The notes under the pieces were generated by a model. The model had not been told where the DNA came from and ran no database searches. It saw only the letters and a program-made list of their open reading frames with translations. Below, one piece after another: positions 56,314-64,000 of a stretch of 64,000 nucleotides of DNA. Within the stretch, counting starts at the first letter, position 1. Each line of letters opens with the position of its first letter. The position numbers and the translations under genes were made by a program. Source of the stretch: Kibdelosporangium banguiense (GTDB taxonomy: Bacteria; Actinomycetota; Actinomycetes; Mycobacteriales; Pseudonocardiaceae); NCBI RefSeq assembly GCF_017876405.1, contig NZ_JAGINW010000001.1:186001-250000 (forward strand). Direction: 5' to 3'.

Positions 56314-56324
56314 GTACACCGTAC
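56314..56324. promoter_or_regulatory. GTAC-N3-GTAC palindrome upstream of GntR-TetR gene
   Basis: GTACACCGTAC, a perfect 4+4 dyad, lies 28 bp before the preferred start of the fusion regulator. It is a candidate autoregulatory operator. Confidence 0.4.
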
Positions 56325-56387
56325 GCGGGTGGCTCGGGCAGATCTACATCTCCCGGATGATCGGGTGATTGTGCGACCCTAGTCAGC

Positions 56388-56780
56388 ATGAGCGACGACC
56401 GGAACGTACTCGGCGGCGCACTCGAGGAATGCGGCACTGACCCGGTGACCGGCTTCTACCGAGACGGCTGCTGCAACACCGGCCCCGAAGACGTGGCCAA
56501 CCACACCGTGTGCGCGGTGATGACGGGCGAGTTCCTGCAGCACCAGCGGGAAATCGGCAACGACCTGGCGACCCCGCGGCCGGAGATGGGATTCGCTGGC
56601 CTGCGTCCCGGCGACCGCTGGTGCGTATGCGCGTCACGCTGGGTGCAGTCCTATGAGGCCGGCGTCGCGGCTCCGGTCGTGCTCGCCGCGACGCATGCCC
56701 GCGCCCTGGAAGTCGTGCCACTGGAGGCTTTGCAGGAGAACGCCGTCGACGTCCCCGCCGACCCGAGCTCACTGCTTTAG
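56388..56780 (+). CDS. DUF2237 family protein
   Basis: A 130-residue protein matching DUF2237: NVLGGALEECGTDPVTGFYRDGCCNTGPEDVANHTVCAVMTGEFLQHQREIGNDL and GFAGLRPGDRWCVCASRWVQSYEAGVAAPVVLAATHARAL. Six conserved Cys suggest metal or redox chemistry; no activity is known for the family. Start ATG 56388. The end overlaps the convergent glycosyltransferase by 12 bp. Confidence 0.9.
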   Translation: MSDDRNVLGGALEECGTDPVTGFYRDGCCNTGPEDVANHTVCAVMTGEFLQHQREIGNDLATPRPEMGFAGLRPGDRWCVCASRWVQSYEAGVAAPVVLAATHARALEVVPLEALQENAVDVPADPSSLL

Positions 56781-57944
56781 AGCGACCAAGGCAGGAGCCG
56801 GTGCGCTCGCCGGTTTGAGTCGCACCGCCGTCTCCCAGCCGGCAAGCAGGAGCGCGACAAGCATCGCCGCCGCCAGCCACGGGAAGTCCACCATGATCCC
56901 GTCGTCGCCGCGGCCGCCGAACAGGAACGGCAGATACGAGAAGAACGACGCGAACTGGACGAGCACCGGCACCGGCCAGAGCCTGCGCGGGAAGTAGAAC
57001 GCGGCGACCACGGAAAGCACGTCCGCCATGTAGAAGTAGCGCTCGTGCATCGCCGGCAGGAAGAACGGCACCATGATCGCGAACAGGGTCGCCAGCAGGA
57101 TCACCCGGCCGATTGTGATGGGAGTGCGCCTGGCGATTGCCACGAGAATGATCCCCAGCACGAGGGCACCTGTGAAGAGCACTCCCCCGGTGCGCCATGC
57201 GTCCGCTGCCGTGGTGATGTCGAGGAATTGATAGATGTTGGGCGCGTTCAATGTCAGCTGCGTGTACTCACCGACCTGGTCGGTGTAGACCGAGAGCAGC
57301 GCGCCGGGATCGGCGCCGGCCAGCAGGGCCGGGCCGTCCAGCAGCAACACGACGCCGGGCACCACGAGCAATGCCGGCCAAGGCACCTTGCGCAGCAGGA
57401 CAAGGATCGCCAGCAGCGGCAGAACGAACACGATCTGCATCTTGAATGCCAGCGACAGGCCGAAGAACACGCACGCGAGCCACGGCCGGGATCGCACCGC
57501 GTAGTACACGCCGCCCAGCCCGAACGCGGCGTAGATCGAATCGCACTGAGCCCACAGCGAACTGTTGACCACCACTGTCGGCAGTAGCACGACCACGACG
57601 GCCGCGAGAATCGGCTGCCAGCCACGGGGATATTTCAGCGCGACGAGCTTGAACGCGTAGAACGCCAGCAGCAGGTCGAACAACACCGAGATCATCTTCA
57701 CGCCCGCCAGCACGGGAACCGGCAGATAGGTCAGGATCGCGAGCAGATAGAGATACGGCACGTTGTAGTTGGCGAACTGGTAGCGCAGCGCCGCGAATCC
57801 GCCGTTGGCCTTGATGAAGTCGTACCACTGCGCGACAAAGGCCTGATAGTCCCGGGATTGGAAGTCCAGCCACGGCAGTCGCACCGCCAGTGCGATCAGC
57901 ACAATCCCGGTGGCGATCAGCACGATCTTCGGGCGGGTCAGCAC
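56769..57944 (-). CDS. GT-C type membrane glycosyltransferase
   Basis: A 391-residue polytopic protein with about ten helices. The first extracytoplasmic loop has the acidic site LPWLDFQSRDYQAFVAQWYDFIKANGG, typical of polyprenol-linked mannosyltransferases. Later tracts are SSLWAQCDSIYAAFGLGGVYYAV, LSLAFKMQIVFVLPLLAIL and FLPAMHERYFYMADVLSVVAAFYF. It probably transfers a sugar to a glycan or lipid outside the membrane. ATG 57944. It is divergent from the polysaccharide-lyase gene, so both may act on cell-surface glycans (inference). Confidence 0.82.
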   Translation of the reverse strand: MLTRPKIVLIATGIVLIALAVRLPWLDFQSRDYQAFVAQWYDFIKANGGFAALRYQFANYNVPYLYLLAILTYLPVPVLAGVKMISVLFDLLLAFYAFKLVALKYPRGWQPILAAVVVVLLPTVVVNSSLWAQCDSIYAAFGLGGVYYAVRSRPWLACVFFGLSLAFKMQIVFVLPLLAILVLLRKVPWPALLVVPGVVLLLDGPALLAGADPGALLSVYTDQVGEYTQLTLNAPNIYQFLDITTAADAWRTGGVLFTGALVLGIILVAIARRTPITIGRVILLATLFAIMVPFFLPAMHERYFYMADVLSVVAAFYFPRRLWPVPVLVQFASFFSYLPFLFGGRGDDGIMVDFPWLAAAMLVALLLAGWETAVRLKPASAPAPALVALKQ

Positions 57945-58040
57945 TTTGCCGCTCTCCTCTCACGGGGCTTTCCACCACCAGACCACCCGTGCCACAACGC
58001 CGGCTGTAAGCAACCTGTGAGCTCGCTGTGGAGGTGGCTA

Positions 58041-58070
58041 TTGACGTATGTGGTCCAGACCACTGACACT
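58041..58070 (+). promoter_or_regulatory. promoter with DasR-type dre element
   Basis: TTGACG (58041-58046), 18-bp spacer and GACACT (58065-58070). The spacer carries TGTGGTCCAGACCACT (58049-58064), which matches the DasR consensus AGTGGTCTAGACCACT at 14 of 16 positions. Repression by a DasR homologue, relieved by amino-sugar phosphates, is inferred. Confidence 0.6.
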
Positions 58071-58113
58071 GACGGTGAGCGCCCCGCCGCCACCGGACGT
58101 TCAAAGGAGAACG

Positions 58114-59295
58114 ATGCGCCCTGCATCCGGTCGCCGTAGCAGGCTGTTCCCAGCCGCTCTCACCCTGCTGATCGCATTCGCCGTTCCGGCTGTCCCGGCA
58201 AGTGCCGCCCCTGCGGCCTTCACCCATCCGGGAGTTATGGTCAGCCGGTCCCAGCTCGACTTCATCCGGGACCGCGTGAATGCCAACGCCCAGCCATGGC
58301 GAAACGCCTACAACCAAATGGCCGGCAGCGCGTACGGGTCATTGTCCCGCACGCCCAAGCCCCGCGCGGTCGTCGAGTGCGGGCCGTATTCCAACCCGAA
58401 TCTCGGATGTACCGAAGAGCGGCAGGACGCGATTGCCGCGTATACCTTGGCCCTGATGTGGTACATCACGCGGAATTCGCAGTACGCCACCAAATCCATC
58501 CAGATCATGGACGCGTGGTCGAACACGATCCGCGATCACACCAACTCCAACGCGCCACTGCAGACCGCATGGTCGGCGGCGTCCTGGGCCAAGGCCGCCG
58601 AGATCATCCGGTACACGTACTCGAGCTGGCCCAACACGACCCGGTTCGCCACCATGCTCCGCGGCGTGTACCTGCCCAAGATCGTCAACGGCAGCAAGAG
58701 CACCAATGGGAACTGGGAGCTGACCATGATGGAGGCGTCCCTGGGAATCGCCGTGTTCCTTGAGGACCGTGCCGTCTACGACAAAGCGGTGTCCATCTTT
58801 CGTACCCGGGTGCCCGCTTACATCTATCTGCCAGCCGATGGCGCGCTGCCGCGGACCCCACCCGGAAGTGGAATCGACACCCGCCAGGAGATCGTCGACT
58901 ACTGGCACGGCCAGAGCACCTTTGCCGAAGGCCTCAGCCAGGAGACGTGCCGCGACTTCACACACACCGGATACGGCCTCGCGTCGATCGCCTCTTTCGC
59001 CGAGACGACCCGGATCCAGGGCCAGGATCTTTATCCGGAGATCGGCGGCCGGCTGCGCACCGCGCTCGGTTTCCATACCCGGTACGAACTCGAAGGCCCG
59101 CCGGCGTGGCTGTGCGGCGGCAGTGTCAAACGCGGCCTGGGGCCGGTCACCGAGGTCGGTTTCAACCATTTCAGCACCAGGCTCGGCATCACCATGCCGA
59201 ACACCAAGGCCTGGACCGAGTCGCGGCGTCCACATGGCGCCAACAACCTGTTTGTGGCCTGGCCCACCCTCACACACGCCAATAATCCCAACTAA
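58114..59295 (+). CDS. secreted alginate-lyase-family (PL5-like) protein
   Basis: A 393-residue exported protein. The signal peptide spans about 1-30 with cleavage near PASA/APA. The mature part is an alpha-barrel-type lyase domain: HPGVMVSRSQLDFIRDRV, NLGCTEERQDAIAAYTLALMWYITRNSQYATKSIQIMDAWS, NGNWELTMMEASLGIAVFLED, and the catalytic-type GLSQETCRDFTHTGYGLASIASFAE (His/Tyr). The substrate is a uronate- or amino-sugar polymer, not certain. AAAGGAG precedes ATG 58114. Controlled by a promoter with a dre element and ends at a strong terminator. Confidence 0.88.
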   Translation: MRPASGRRSRLFPAALTLLIAFAVPAVPASAAPAAFTHPGVMVSRSQLDFIRDRVNANAQPWRNAYNQMAGSAYGSLSRTPKPRAVVECGPYSNPNLGCTEERQDAIAAYTLALMWYITRNSQYATKSIQIMDAWSNTIRDHTNSNAPLQTAWSAASWAKAAEIIRYTYSSWPNTTRFATMLRGVYLPKIVNGSKSTNGNWELTMMEASLGIAVFLEDRAVYDKAVSIFRTRVPAYIYLPADGALPRTPPGSGIDTRQEIVDYWHGQSTFAEGLSQETCRDFTHTGYGLASIASFAETTRIQGQDLYPEIGGRLRTALGFHTRYELEGPPAWLCGGSVKRGLGPVTEVGFNHFSTRLGITMPNTKAWTESRRPHGANNLFVAWPTLTHANNPN

Positions 59296-59307
59296 CCTGC
59301 CATTTCG

Positions 59308-59349
59308 GCGGCTGTCGCCCGGTCAGGCCGGGCGACAGCCGCTATTTTT
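59308..59349 (+). terminator. rho-independent terminator after lyase gene
   Basis: A perfect 15-bp GC-rich stem (59308-59322 with 59328-59342) with loop TCAGG is followed by TATTTTT. A classic intrinsic terminator. The next gene's start is only 6 bp further. Confidence 0.93.
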
Positions 59350-59355
59350 GACCGC

Positions 59356-59892
59356 GTGTACGCCATGCAGTACGAGATCACGCTGCCCGCCGACTACGAC
59401 ATGGAGATCATCCGGACTCGGGTCGCCACCCGCGGGCACCTGATGGATTCCTTCGCCGGCCTGCGGTTCAAGGCCTTTCTGATCCGGGAGAAGGCCGCGG
59501 GTTCACCGGTCAACGAGTACGCGCCGTTCTATGTATGGGACTCGCCCGACGGGATGGGCCGGTTCCTGTGGGGTGGCGGCGGATTCCAGGGCATCGTGCG
59601 GGATTTCGGGCGTCCTGCGGTGCGGCACTGGACGGGCGTGACCGTACTGGACGGGCCGGGTTCGAAAGCGCGCTCAGCGACTCGGACCGTCACGCCGGTA
59701 CCCGTTGACGTGGATTTGACCGAGTTCGTCCAGGACATGACCAAACCCCTGGCGGAGCTCTCGGAGGTGGACGAGGTCTGCGCCACCGCGCTGGCCATCG
59801 ATCCGCACCGTTGGGAGCTCGTGCATTTCACGCTGTGGTCGGATACGGGTCCTGACCGGTACGAGGTACTTCACATGTCCCAGCCTTCGTAG
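59356..59892 (+). CDS. DUF4865 family protein
   Basis: A 178-residue protein matching DUF4865: MQYEITLPADYDMEIIRTRVATRGHLMDSFAGLRFKAFLIREK, VNEYAPFYVWDSPDGMGRFLWGGGGFQGIVRDFGRPAVRHWTG. These are often stress-linked monooxygenase-like ferredoxin folds; activity is unknown. GTG 59356 is used because family members begin with a short M-x-A-MQY; ATG 59365 is possible. Its end overlaps the convergent MocR gene by 22 bp. Confidence 0.8.
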   Translation: MYAMQYEITLPADYDMEIIRTRVATRGHLMDSFAGLRFKAFLIREKAAGSPVNEYAPFYVWDSPDGMGRFLWGGGGFQGIVRDFGRPAVRHWTGVTVLDGPGSKARSATRTVTPVPVDVDLTEFVQDMTKPLAELSEVDEVCATALAIDPHRWELVHFTLWSDTGPDRYEVLHMSQPS

Positions 59893-61181
59893 GGATCGCT
59901 CCGAGCGATTTGAGCGAGGGTGTCAAGTGCAAGTGCCAGCGTGTCCAAGTGCGGTGCGGACAGTGCGATCCGGACCGCGTTCGGTGCATGACCGGGGCCG
60001 ACGGCGAACGCCGCGGCCGGTGTGATCGCGATGCCGTGGCGGGCAGCGGCGGCGACGAAAGTCTCGGCGCGCCACGGTTCGGGCAATGTCCACCAGCGGT
60101 GGTACGCCCGACGTTCGCCGGCCACGACACCGAGATGTTCGTCGGCGATCTTCTGGCGCAGGAAAGCGTCTTCACGCTTGGCGGCCTCGATCTGCGCCGC
60201 GGTACCGTCGGTCAGCCAGCGGGTGGCGGCCTCGATCGCGAAGTGCTGCGCTGTCCAGCCGCCGGAGCGCACCGCGGAGGCGACCTGCTCGAGCAACAGC
60301 GGTGGCACGGCCGCGAATCCCACTGTCAGGCCGGGCGCCAGGCGTTTGGACAGACTGTCCACAATGATCGTCCGGCCGGGCGCCAACGGCGGCAGATCGT
60401 CGCCGAGGAACCCGTAGATGTTGTCCTCGATCGCGTACATCTCCTGCTGACAAAGGACTTCGTTGATCTGGTCGCGCCGGCTGAGCGGCATGGTCACGCC
60501 GAGCGGATTGTGCAGCGTGGGCTGCAGATAAACCGTGCGCACGCGAGCCGCGCTCAGGGCTTCCGGGATCACTCCGGCGTCGTCCATCTGCAGTGGGACA
60601 AGAGTTATCCCCAGGCGGGTGGCGATTGCCTTGACAACCGGGTACGTCAGTGCCTCCACTCCCAGGCGTCCACCCACCGGGACCAACGCGGCGATGGCCG
60701 CCGCGATCGCTTGCCTTCCGTTGCCTGTGCACAGGATCTCGTCAGGATTCGGCCGCCACTTCTCGCGCGCCATCATCTCCGCCGCCGCGGCCCGGATACC
60801 GGGCGTGCCGGACACGCCGACCGGGCGCAGTGCCGCGCTCATCACATCCGACCGGAGCAGTTTGCCGGTGCTTTCGGCGAGCAACGCCGCTTGACCAGGC
60901 AGGATGCAGAAGTTCAGCTCCAGGTCGATCTTGGCGTTGCCCGGCTCCGCCAGTGCGGGCTCGATCGGCCGGTCGGCCGTGCGGATGAAAGTCCCCCGGC
61001 CGACCTCACCGACAGCCAAGCCACGTCGTACCAGCTCTTTGTACACGCGAGCCGCTGTCGAGTTCGCGATGCCGTTACGGCGCGCGAACTCCCGCTGCGG
61101 CGGGAGCTGATCCCCCGGCTGCAGCCGACCGGCCGCGATCTCCCCGGCCAGGGCGTCGGCTATCCATCGATATTCGTCCAC
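59871..61181 (-). CDS. MocR/PdxR family PLP-dependent regulator
   Basis: A 436-residue regulator: GntR winged helix (about 5-70, WIADALAGEIAAGRLQPGDQLPPQREFARRNGIANSTAARVYKELVRRGLA) fused to an aminotransferase class I domain. The PLP Lys is in DSLSKRLAPGL and the PLP-contact NPLG is in PTLHNPLGVTMP. The effector may be an amine or PLP. GTG 61181 is chosen: TACAAT lies 11 nt upstream on the same strand; in-frame ATG codons further up lie in the divergent promoter. It is divergent from the hydrolase/SDR operon and likely regulates it. Confidence 0.83.
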   Translation of the reverse strand: MDEYRWIADALAGEIAAGRLQPGDQLPPQREFARRNGIANSTAARVYKELVRRGLAVGEVGRGTFIRTADRPIEPALAEPGNAKIDLELNFCILPGQAALLAESTGKLLRSDVMSAALRPVGVSGTPGIRAAAAEMMAREKWRPNPDEILCTGNGRQAIAAAIAALVPVGGRLGVEALTYPVVKAIATRLGITLVPLQMDDAGVIPEALSAARVRTVYLQPTLHNPLGVTMPLSRRDQINEVLCQQEMYAIEDNIYGFLGDDLPPLAPGRTIIVDSLSKRLAPGLTVGFAAVPPLLLEQVASAVRSGGWTAQHFAIEAATRWLTDGTAAQIEAAKREDAFLRQKIADEHLGVVAGERRAYHRWWTLPEPWRAETFVAAAARHGIAITPAAAFAVGPGHAPNAVRIALSAPHLDTLALALDTLAQIARSDPYEGWDM

Positions 61182-61216
61182 TACACCACCATATTGTACT
61201 GAGAGCATTGTTTCTA

Positions 61217-61245
61217 TTGCACCGAGATATTGCCCTCGATAGCGT
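61217..61245 (+). promoter_or_regulatory. leaderless promoter of hydrolase-SDR operon
   Basis: TTGCAC (61217-61222), 17-bp spacer, TAGCGT (61240-61245), then 6 nt to ATG 61252. ATTG direct repeats (61193, 61207, 61216, 61229) run through the region and may be MocR contacts. Confidence 0.65.
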
Positions 61246-61251
61246 GAGTGC

Positions 61252-62025
61252 ATGCTCTTTGAACTTGACGACAACTTCGACGACACGGGTTCAGGTCTCC
61301 CGGTCGTCCTCGTGCACGGTCACCCGTTCGATCGATCGATGTGGCGGCCCCAGGTCGAGCACTTCAGCCGGAGCCACCGTGTGATCGCTCCCGACCTGCG
61401 GGGCTACGGCGCGAACACGCCTGCGTCTGACAAGACCACATTGGACGTGTTCGCCAAGGATATCGCCGACCTGATGGACCACCTCGAGATTGACCTGATC
61501 GTGTTGGGCGGGCTGTCAATGGGAGGCCAAATCGTGATGGAGTTCGCTCGGCAGTTCCCGGAGCGTCTGCTTGCTTTGCTGCTCGCGGACACTTTCCCCG
61601 GCGCGGAGACGCCGGTGGGCCGCGTGGCCCGCAACGACATGGCCGACCGGCTGCTGCGCGAGGGCATGGGCCCGTACGCCGAAGAGGTGCTGTGGAAGAT
61701 GGTCGCGCCGGGCAATCCCGAGGCTGCCGAGCATGTGCTTCGGATGATGAAGAGCGCTCCGCACCAGGGCGCGGCGGCGGCACTTCGCGGCCGCGCAGAG
61801 CGCCGCGACTACACCGAATTGCTCCGAGATATCTCAGTGCCAACGCTCATAGCGGTGGGGAGCGATGATGAGTACACACCGGTCGCTGAGGCGGAGCGAA
61901 TGCACTCATTGATCCCCGGCTCCACCTTGGCGGTGATCGAGGGCGCCGCTCACATGCCGAACCTGGAGCGGCCCGCGGAGTTCAACAAGGCGTTCCAGCG
62001 GCTACTGAATACGGTGGGAGCATGA
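61252..62025 (+). CDS. alpha/beta hydrolase
   Basis: A 257-residue alpha/beta-hydrolase. Oxyanion segment VVLVHGHPFDRSMW, nucleophile elbow LGGLSMGGQ (Ser), acid Asp in IAVGSDDEYTPV, and His in EGAAHMPNLERP are all present. No signal peptide. Likely an esterase or lactonase; the substrate is unknown. The start is fixed by the leaderless promoter. It overlaps the SDR gene by ATGA, so they form a coupled pair. Confidence 0.9.
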   Translation: MLFELDDNFDDTGSGLPVVLVHGHPFDRSMWRPQVEHFSRSHRVIAPDLRGYGANTPASDKTTLDVFAKDIADLMDHLEIDLIVLGGLSMGGQIVMEFARQFPERLLALLLADTFPGAETPVGRVARNDMADRLLREGMGPYAEEVLWKMVAPGNPEAAEHVLRMMKSAPHQGAAAALRGRAERRDYTELLRDISVPTLIAVGSDDEYTPVAEAERMHSLIPGSTLAVIEGAAHMPNLERPAEFNKAFQRLLNTVGA

Positions 62026-62780
62026 GCAAAGACAAGATCGCGTTCGTGACGGGGGCGAGCACCGGGTTCGGTGCCGCGATCACCCGGCGGTTCGCGGCGG
62101 AGGGCGCCCACGTCATCGCGTCGGCCCGGCGCGCCGACAAGCTCAAGGAGCTGGCGGACGAACTCGGCGACCAGGTGTTGCCGTTGGAGCTGGACGTGCA
62201 GGACCGGGACGCCGTGTACGCGGCGGTCGAGGGCCTGCCCGCGCGGTTCGCGAACATCGACGTGCTGGTCAACAACGCCGGCCTGGCCCTGGGCCTGGAA
62301 CCCGCGCACCGCGCCGACCAGGACGAATGGGACCGCATGATCGACACCAACTGCAAGGGGCTGGTGACCTGCACGCGGGCGATCCTGCCCGGCATGGTCT
62401 CCCGCGGATCGGGGCATGTGATCAACATCGGTTCGGTCGCGGGGACATATCCATATCCAGGCGGCAATGTCTACGGCGCCACCAAGGCGTTCGTGCACCA
62501 GTTCAGCCTGAACCTGCGCAGCGACCTGCACGGCACGGGCGTACGCGTGACCTGTGTCGAACCCGGCATGGTCGGCGGGACCGAGTTCTCCAAGGTCAGG
62601 TTCGCCGGCGACGAGGACAAGGCAGACGCGGTGTACGCCGGAATGCAGGCACTGACCCCGGAGGACATCGCCGAGTCGGTGCATTGGGCCGCGACCCAGC
62701 CGGCGCACGTCAATGTCAACCTCATTGAACTGATGCCGGTCGCGCAGAGCTTCGGTGCATTCCAGGTCTACCGCACGTAG
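62022..62780 (+). CDS. short-chain dehydrogenase/reductase (YdfG-like)
   Basis: A 252-residue SDR. Cofactor motif TGASTGFG, DVQDRDAV, NNAG, catalytic Ser in INIGSVAG, Tyr-Lys in YGATKA, and GMVGGTEFSKVRF loop typical of YdfG/serine-3-hydroxy-acid dehydrogenases. An Arg in ASARRADK suggests NADP. Substrate unknown; paired with a hydrolase, probably in one pathway. The end overlaps the convergent TetR gene by 13 bp. Confidence 0.92.
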   Translation: MSKDKIAFVTGASTGFGAAITRRFAAEGAHVIASARRADKLKELADELGDQVLPLELDVQDRDAVYAAVEGLPARFANIDVLVNNAGLALGLEPAHRADQDEWDRMIDTNCKGLVTCTRAILPGMVSRGSGHVINIGSVAGTYPYPGGNVYGATKAFVHQFSLNLRSDLHGTGVRVTCVEPGMVGGTEFSKVRFAGDEDKADAVYAGMQALTPEDIAESVHWAATQPAHVNVNLIELMPVAQSFGAFQVYRT

Positions 62781-63262
62781 GCATCCAGGGTCACGGCCAG
62801 CACGGCGTCCACATCCGGCAACAACGCCAGTCCGCGCAATGCCGCCCACAACGAGGTGGCCACCAAGTCGGACGCCGGCAGCGCCGTGACCAGAACCCGG
62901 AACTGCTCGAACACCTCCTGTCCCATGGCCGCCAGCTCGGCCCGGAACATCAACTCGAACAATGCGGGATTGCTCCGAGCGAACTCCACATAGGACTCAC
63001 ACGCGGCAATCACCCGCTCGTTCGCAGTCCCACCAGGCAAAGCAGCAAACCGTGCCGACAACTGCCCGAACCCGGCCCCCGCGACCGCGCCCAGAAGCGC
63101 AGCCCGGCTGGGGAAATGCCGCAAGGGCGCGCCGTGCGAAATCCCCGCGGCCCTCGCGACCCTCCGGACAGTGACCGCATCAACACCTTCACTCGCAAGC
63201 ACTTCAAGCGCACAGGAAATGAGGCGCCTGCGAGTACTGACCACAACGTGATCACCAGCCAC
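62768..63262 (-). CDS. TetR family transcriptional regulator
   Basis: A 164-residue regulator with HTH RRRLISCALEVLASEGVDAVTVRRVARAAGISHGAPLRHFPSRAALLGAVA (about 10-60). The C-terminal domain is helical: FARSNPALFELMFRAEL is the usual TetR WHG/TetR_C_33-like segment. Likely controls the convergent SDR/hydrolase or an off-window gene. GTG 63262 is used; upstream in-frame sequence is Pro/Gly-rich and unlikely coding. Confidence 0.83.
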   Translation of the reverse strand: MAGDHVVVSTRRRLISCALEVLASEGVDAVTVRRVARAAGISHGAPLRHFPSRAALLGAVAGAGFGQLSARFAALPGGTANERVIAACESYVEFARSNPALFELMFRAELAAMGQEVFEQFRVLVTALPASDLVATSLWAALRGLALLPDVDAVLAVTLDAYVR

Positions 63263-63329
63263 AGTCAGCCCACCGTCGCCAACCGGCCGGCACAACCCGC
63301 CCACCGAACCATGCCGGATTCACAGCCGA

Positions 63330-64000
63330 TCAGGCGCTTTCGCGTACTGGTCGCCATTCGGTCACCGGGAGGAGGTCCGGCCGTTTCGGCTGGATGCCGT
63401 CGCCGGGCTGGCGGCCGATCAGACGGTTGCGGATTCGGCCACGGACCAATGGCCAGACCTGGTTGCAGAGCCAGCGGGCGTTGGCGAGCGCGCTCGGCCG
63501 GGCGGGAGTGCCCAGCAGAGGTGCGAGCCAGCTTTCCTCGTGGGGGATCTTGAGGCTGGCGAGCATGTGCGCGGCGAGGCGGCGGTGGCCCGCCTCGGCG
63601 AGGTGCAGGCGATCCGGACCGAAGTATCGGGAGTCATTCGCGGCGTGATCGCCCCAGAGGTCGACCAGGATCGCACCGTAGCTCACCGCGGCTTCGCGGA
63701 TTGCCGCGTTCAATGCCTCGATGCGGGGTCCCATGCGCCAGCCGAATGGCATCCGGCGGGAAATGTCGCTGAGCGTGAAGACCACCACGTGCGGCGACAG
63801 TTCGGTCAGCGCCTGGACCGCGTGATCGACTCGGCGGGCGACCGTCCGTTCGTCGTAACCATGCGACATGATGTCGTTGCCGCCGCCGAAGAGCGCGATC
63901 AGATCAGGACGCAGGCTGGTGGCGGCCGGGATCTGCTCGACGATGATCTGATCCAGCCGTCGTCCCCGGACGCCGAGGTTGGCGTACCGGAAGCCGGCGT
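63330..64000 (-). CDS. SGNH/GDSL hydrolase, 5' end beyond window
   Basis: At least 223 residues of an SGNH esterase. The frame continues off the right edge: the visible part starts AGFRYANLGVRGRRL (block II Gly), then FGGGNDI (block III, Asn), and DRLHLAEAGHRRLA (block V, catalytic Asp-x-x-His). Block I with the catalytic Ser is outside. The C-terminal 50 residues are basic and may bind the envelope. A membrane or secretion signal cannot be judged. Confidence 0.85.
   Translation of the reverse strand, partial: AGFRYANLGVRGRRLDQIIVEQIPAATSLRPDLIALFGGGNDIMSHGYDERTVARRVDHAVQALTELSPHVVVFTLSDISRRMPFGWRMGPRIEALNAAIREAAVSYGAILVDLWGDHAANDSRYFGPDRLHLAEAGHRRLAAHMLASLKIPHEESWLAPLLGTPARPSALANARWLCNQVWPLVRGRIRNRLIGRQPGDGIQPKRPDLLPVTEWRPVRESA

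Noticed and set aside
44008-64000. Mobile element or integrated island boundaries
   Set aside because: No transposase, integrase, terminal repeats or tRNA 3'-end duplication was found despite the adjacent tRNA-Arg.

Overview
The window is high-GC DNA with tightly packed genes, many GTG or TTG starts and frequent 4-bp start/stop overlaps. This points to an actinomycete. The gene content (mycothiol-type oxidoreductase, large NAD-glutamate dehydrogenase, AfsR-like regulator, group II truncated haemoglobin) fits best with the Pseudonocardiales; that placement is inference.

The left third (about 0.5-29.2 kb) is a conserved core. Its order matches, from memory, Mycobacterium tuberculosis Rv2464c-Rv2478c: nei-type glycosylase, rpiB, mycothiol-dependent DsbA-like protein, pepN, DUF5130 protein, HNH protein, glbO, aglA, Rv2474c-like, thioesterase, gdh, ettA-like ABC-F, ssb-like. 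Local insertions break this order: comB-like, metallo-beta-lactamase and aldehyde dehydrogenase genes after rpiB; a 16-copy GTRVT hexapeptide-repeat gene and mscS around the HNH gene; a GT87-type transferase and a two-component system after aglA; and a 1417-residue TPR/degenerate-GGDEF/disordered protein between gdh and ettA.

The middle (29-44 kb) holds a CopD-CtaG fusion, an MFS exporter facing an ECF-like sigma factor and its membrane partner, a four-gene overlapping operon (anchored solute-binding protein, TelA, lipoprotein solute-binding-vWA fusion, small membrane protein), and a secreted repeat protein whose promoter carries an array of heptamers with 11-bp spacing. That gene converges on a large SARP/AfsR-like regulator. 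A tRNA-Arg(TCT) follows.

The right third (44-64 kb) is accessory. It has a LacI regulator, a divergent XRE pair with shared operators, an MFS/LysR pair, and a catabolic island of molybdenum hydroxylase, LacI regulator, creatinase/prolidase-fold gene, beta-hydroxyacid dehydrogenase and a solute-binding-like protein. Three near-identical 14-bp LacI-type operators and a weaker fourth tie the island together. Two genes in it are broken: a 1-nt frameshift in the 2Fe-2S subunit, and an internal deletion with frameshift in the M24 gene. Beyond it lie a GntR-TetR fusion regulator, a DUF2237 protein, a membrane glycosyltransferase, a secreted polysaccharide-lyase-like protein with a DasR-type site in its promoter, a DUF4865 protein, a MocR regulator divergent from a hydrolase-SDR pair, a TetR regulator and a truncated SGNH hydrolase. 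Several genes have a -10 box only 6-7 nt before the start codon, which implies leaderless transcripts. No IS element, phage, rRNA or CRISPR was seen.
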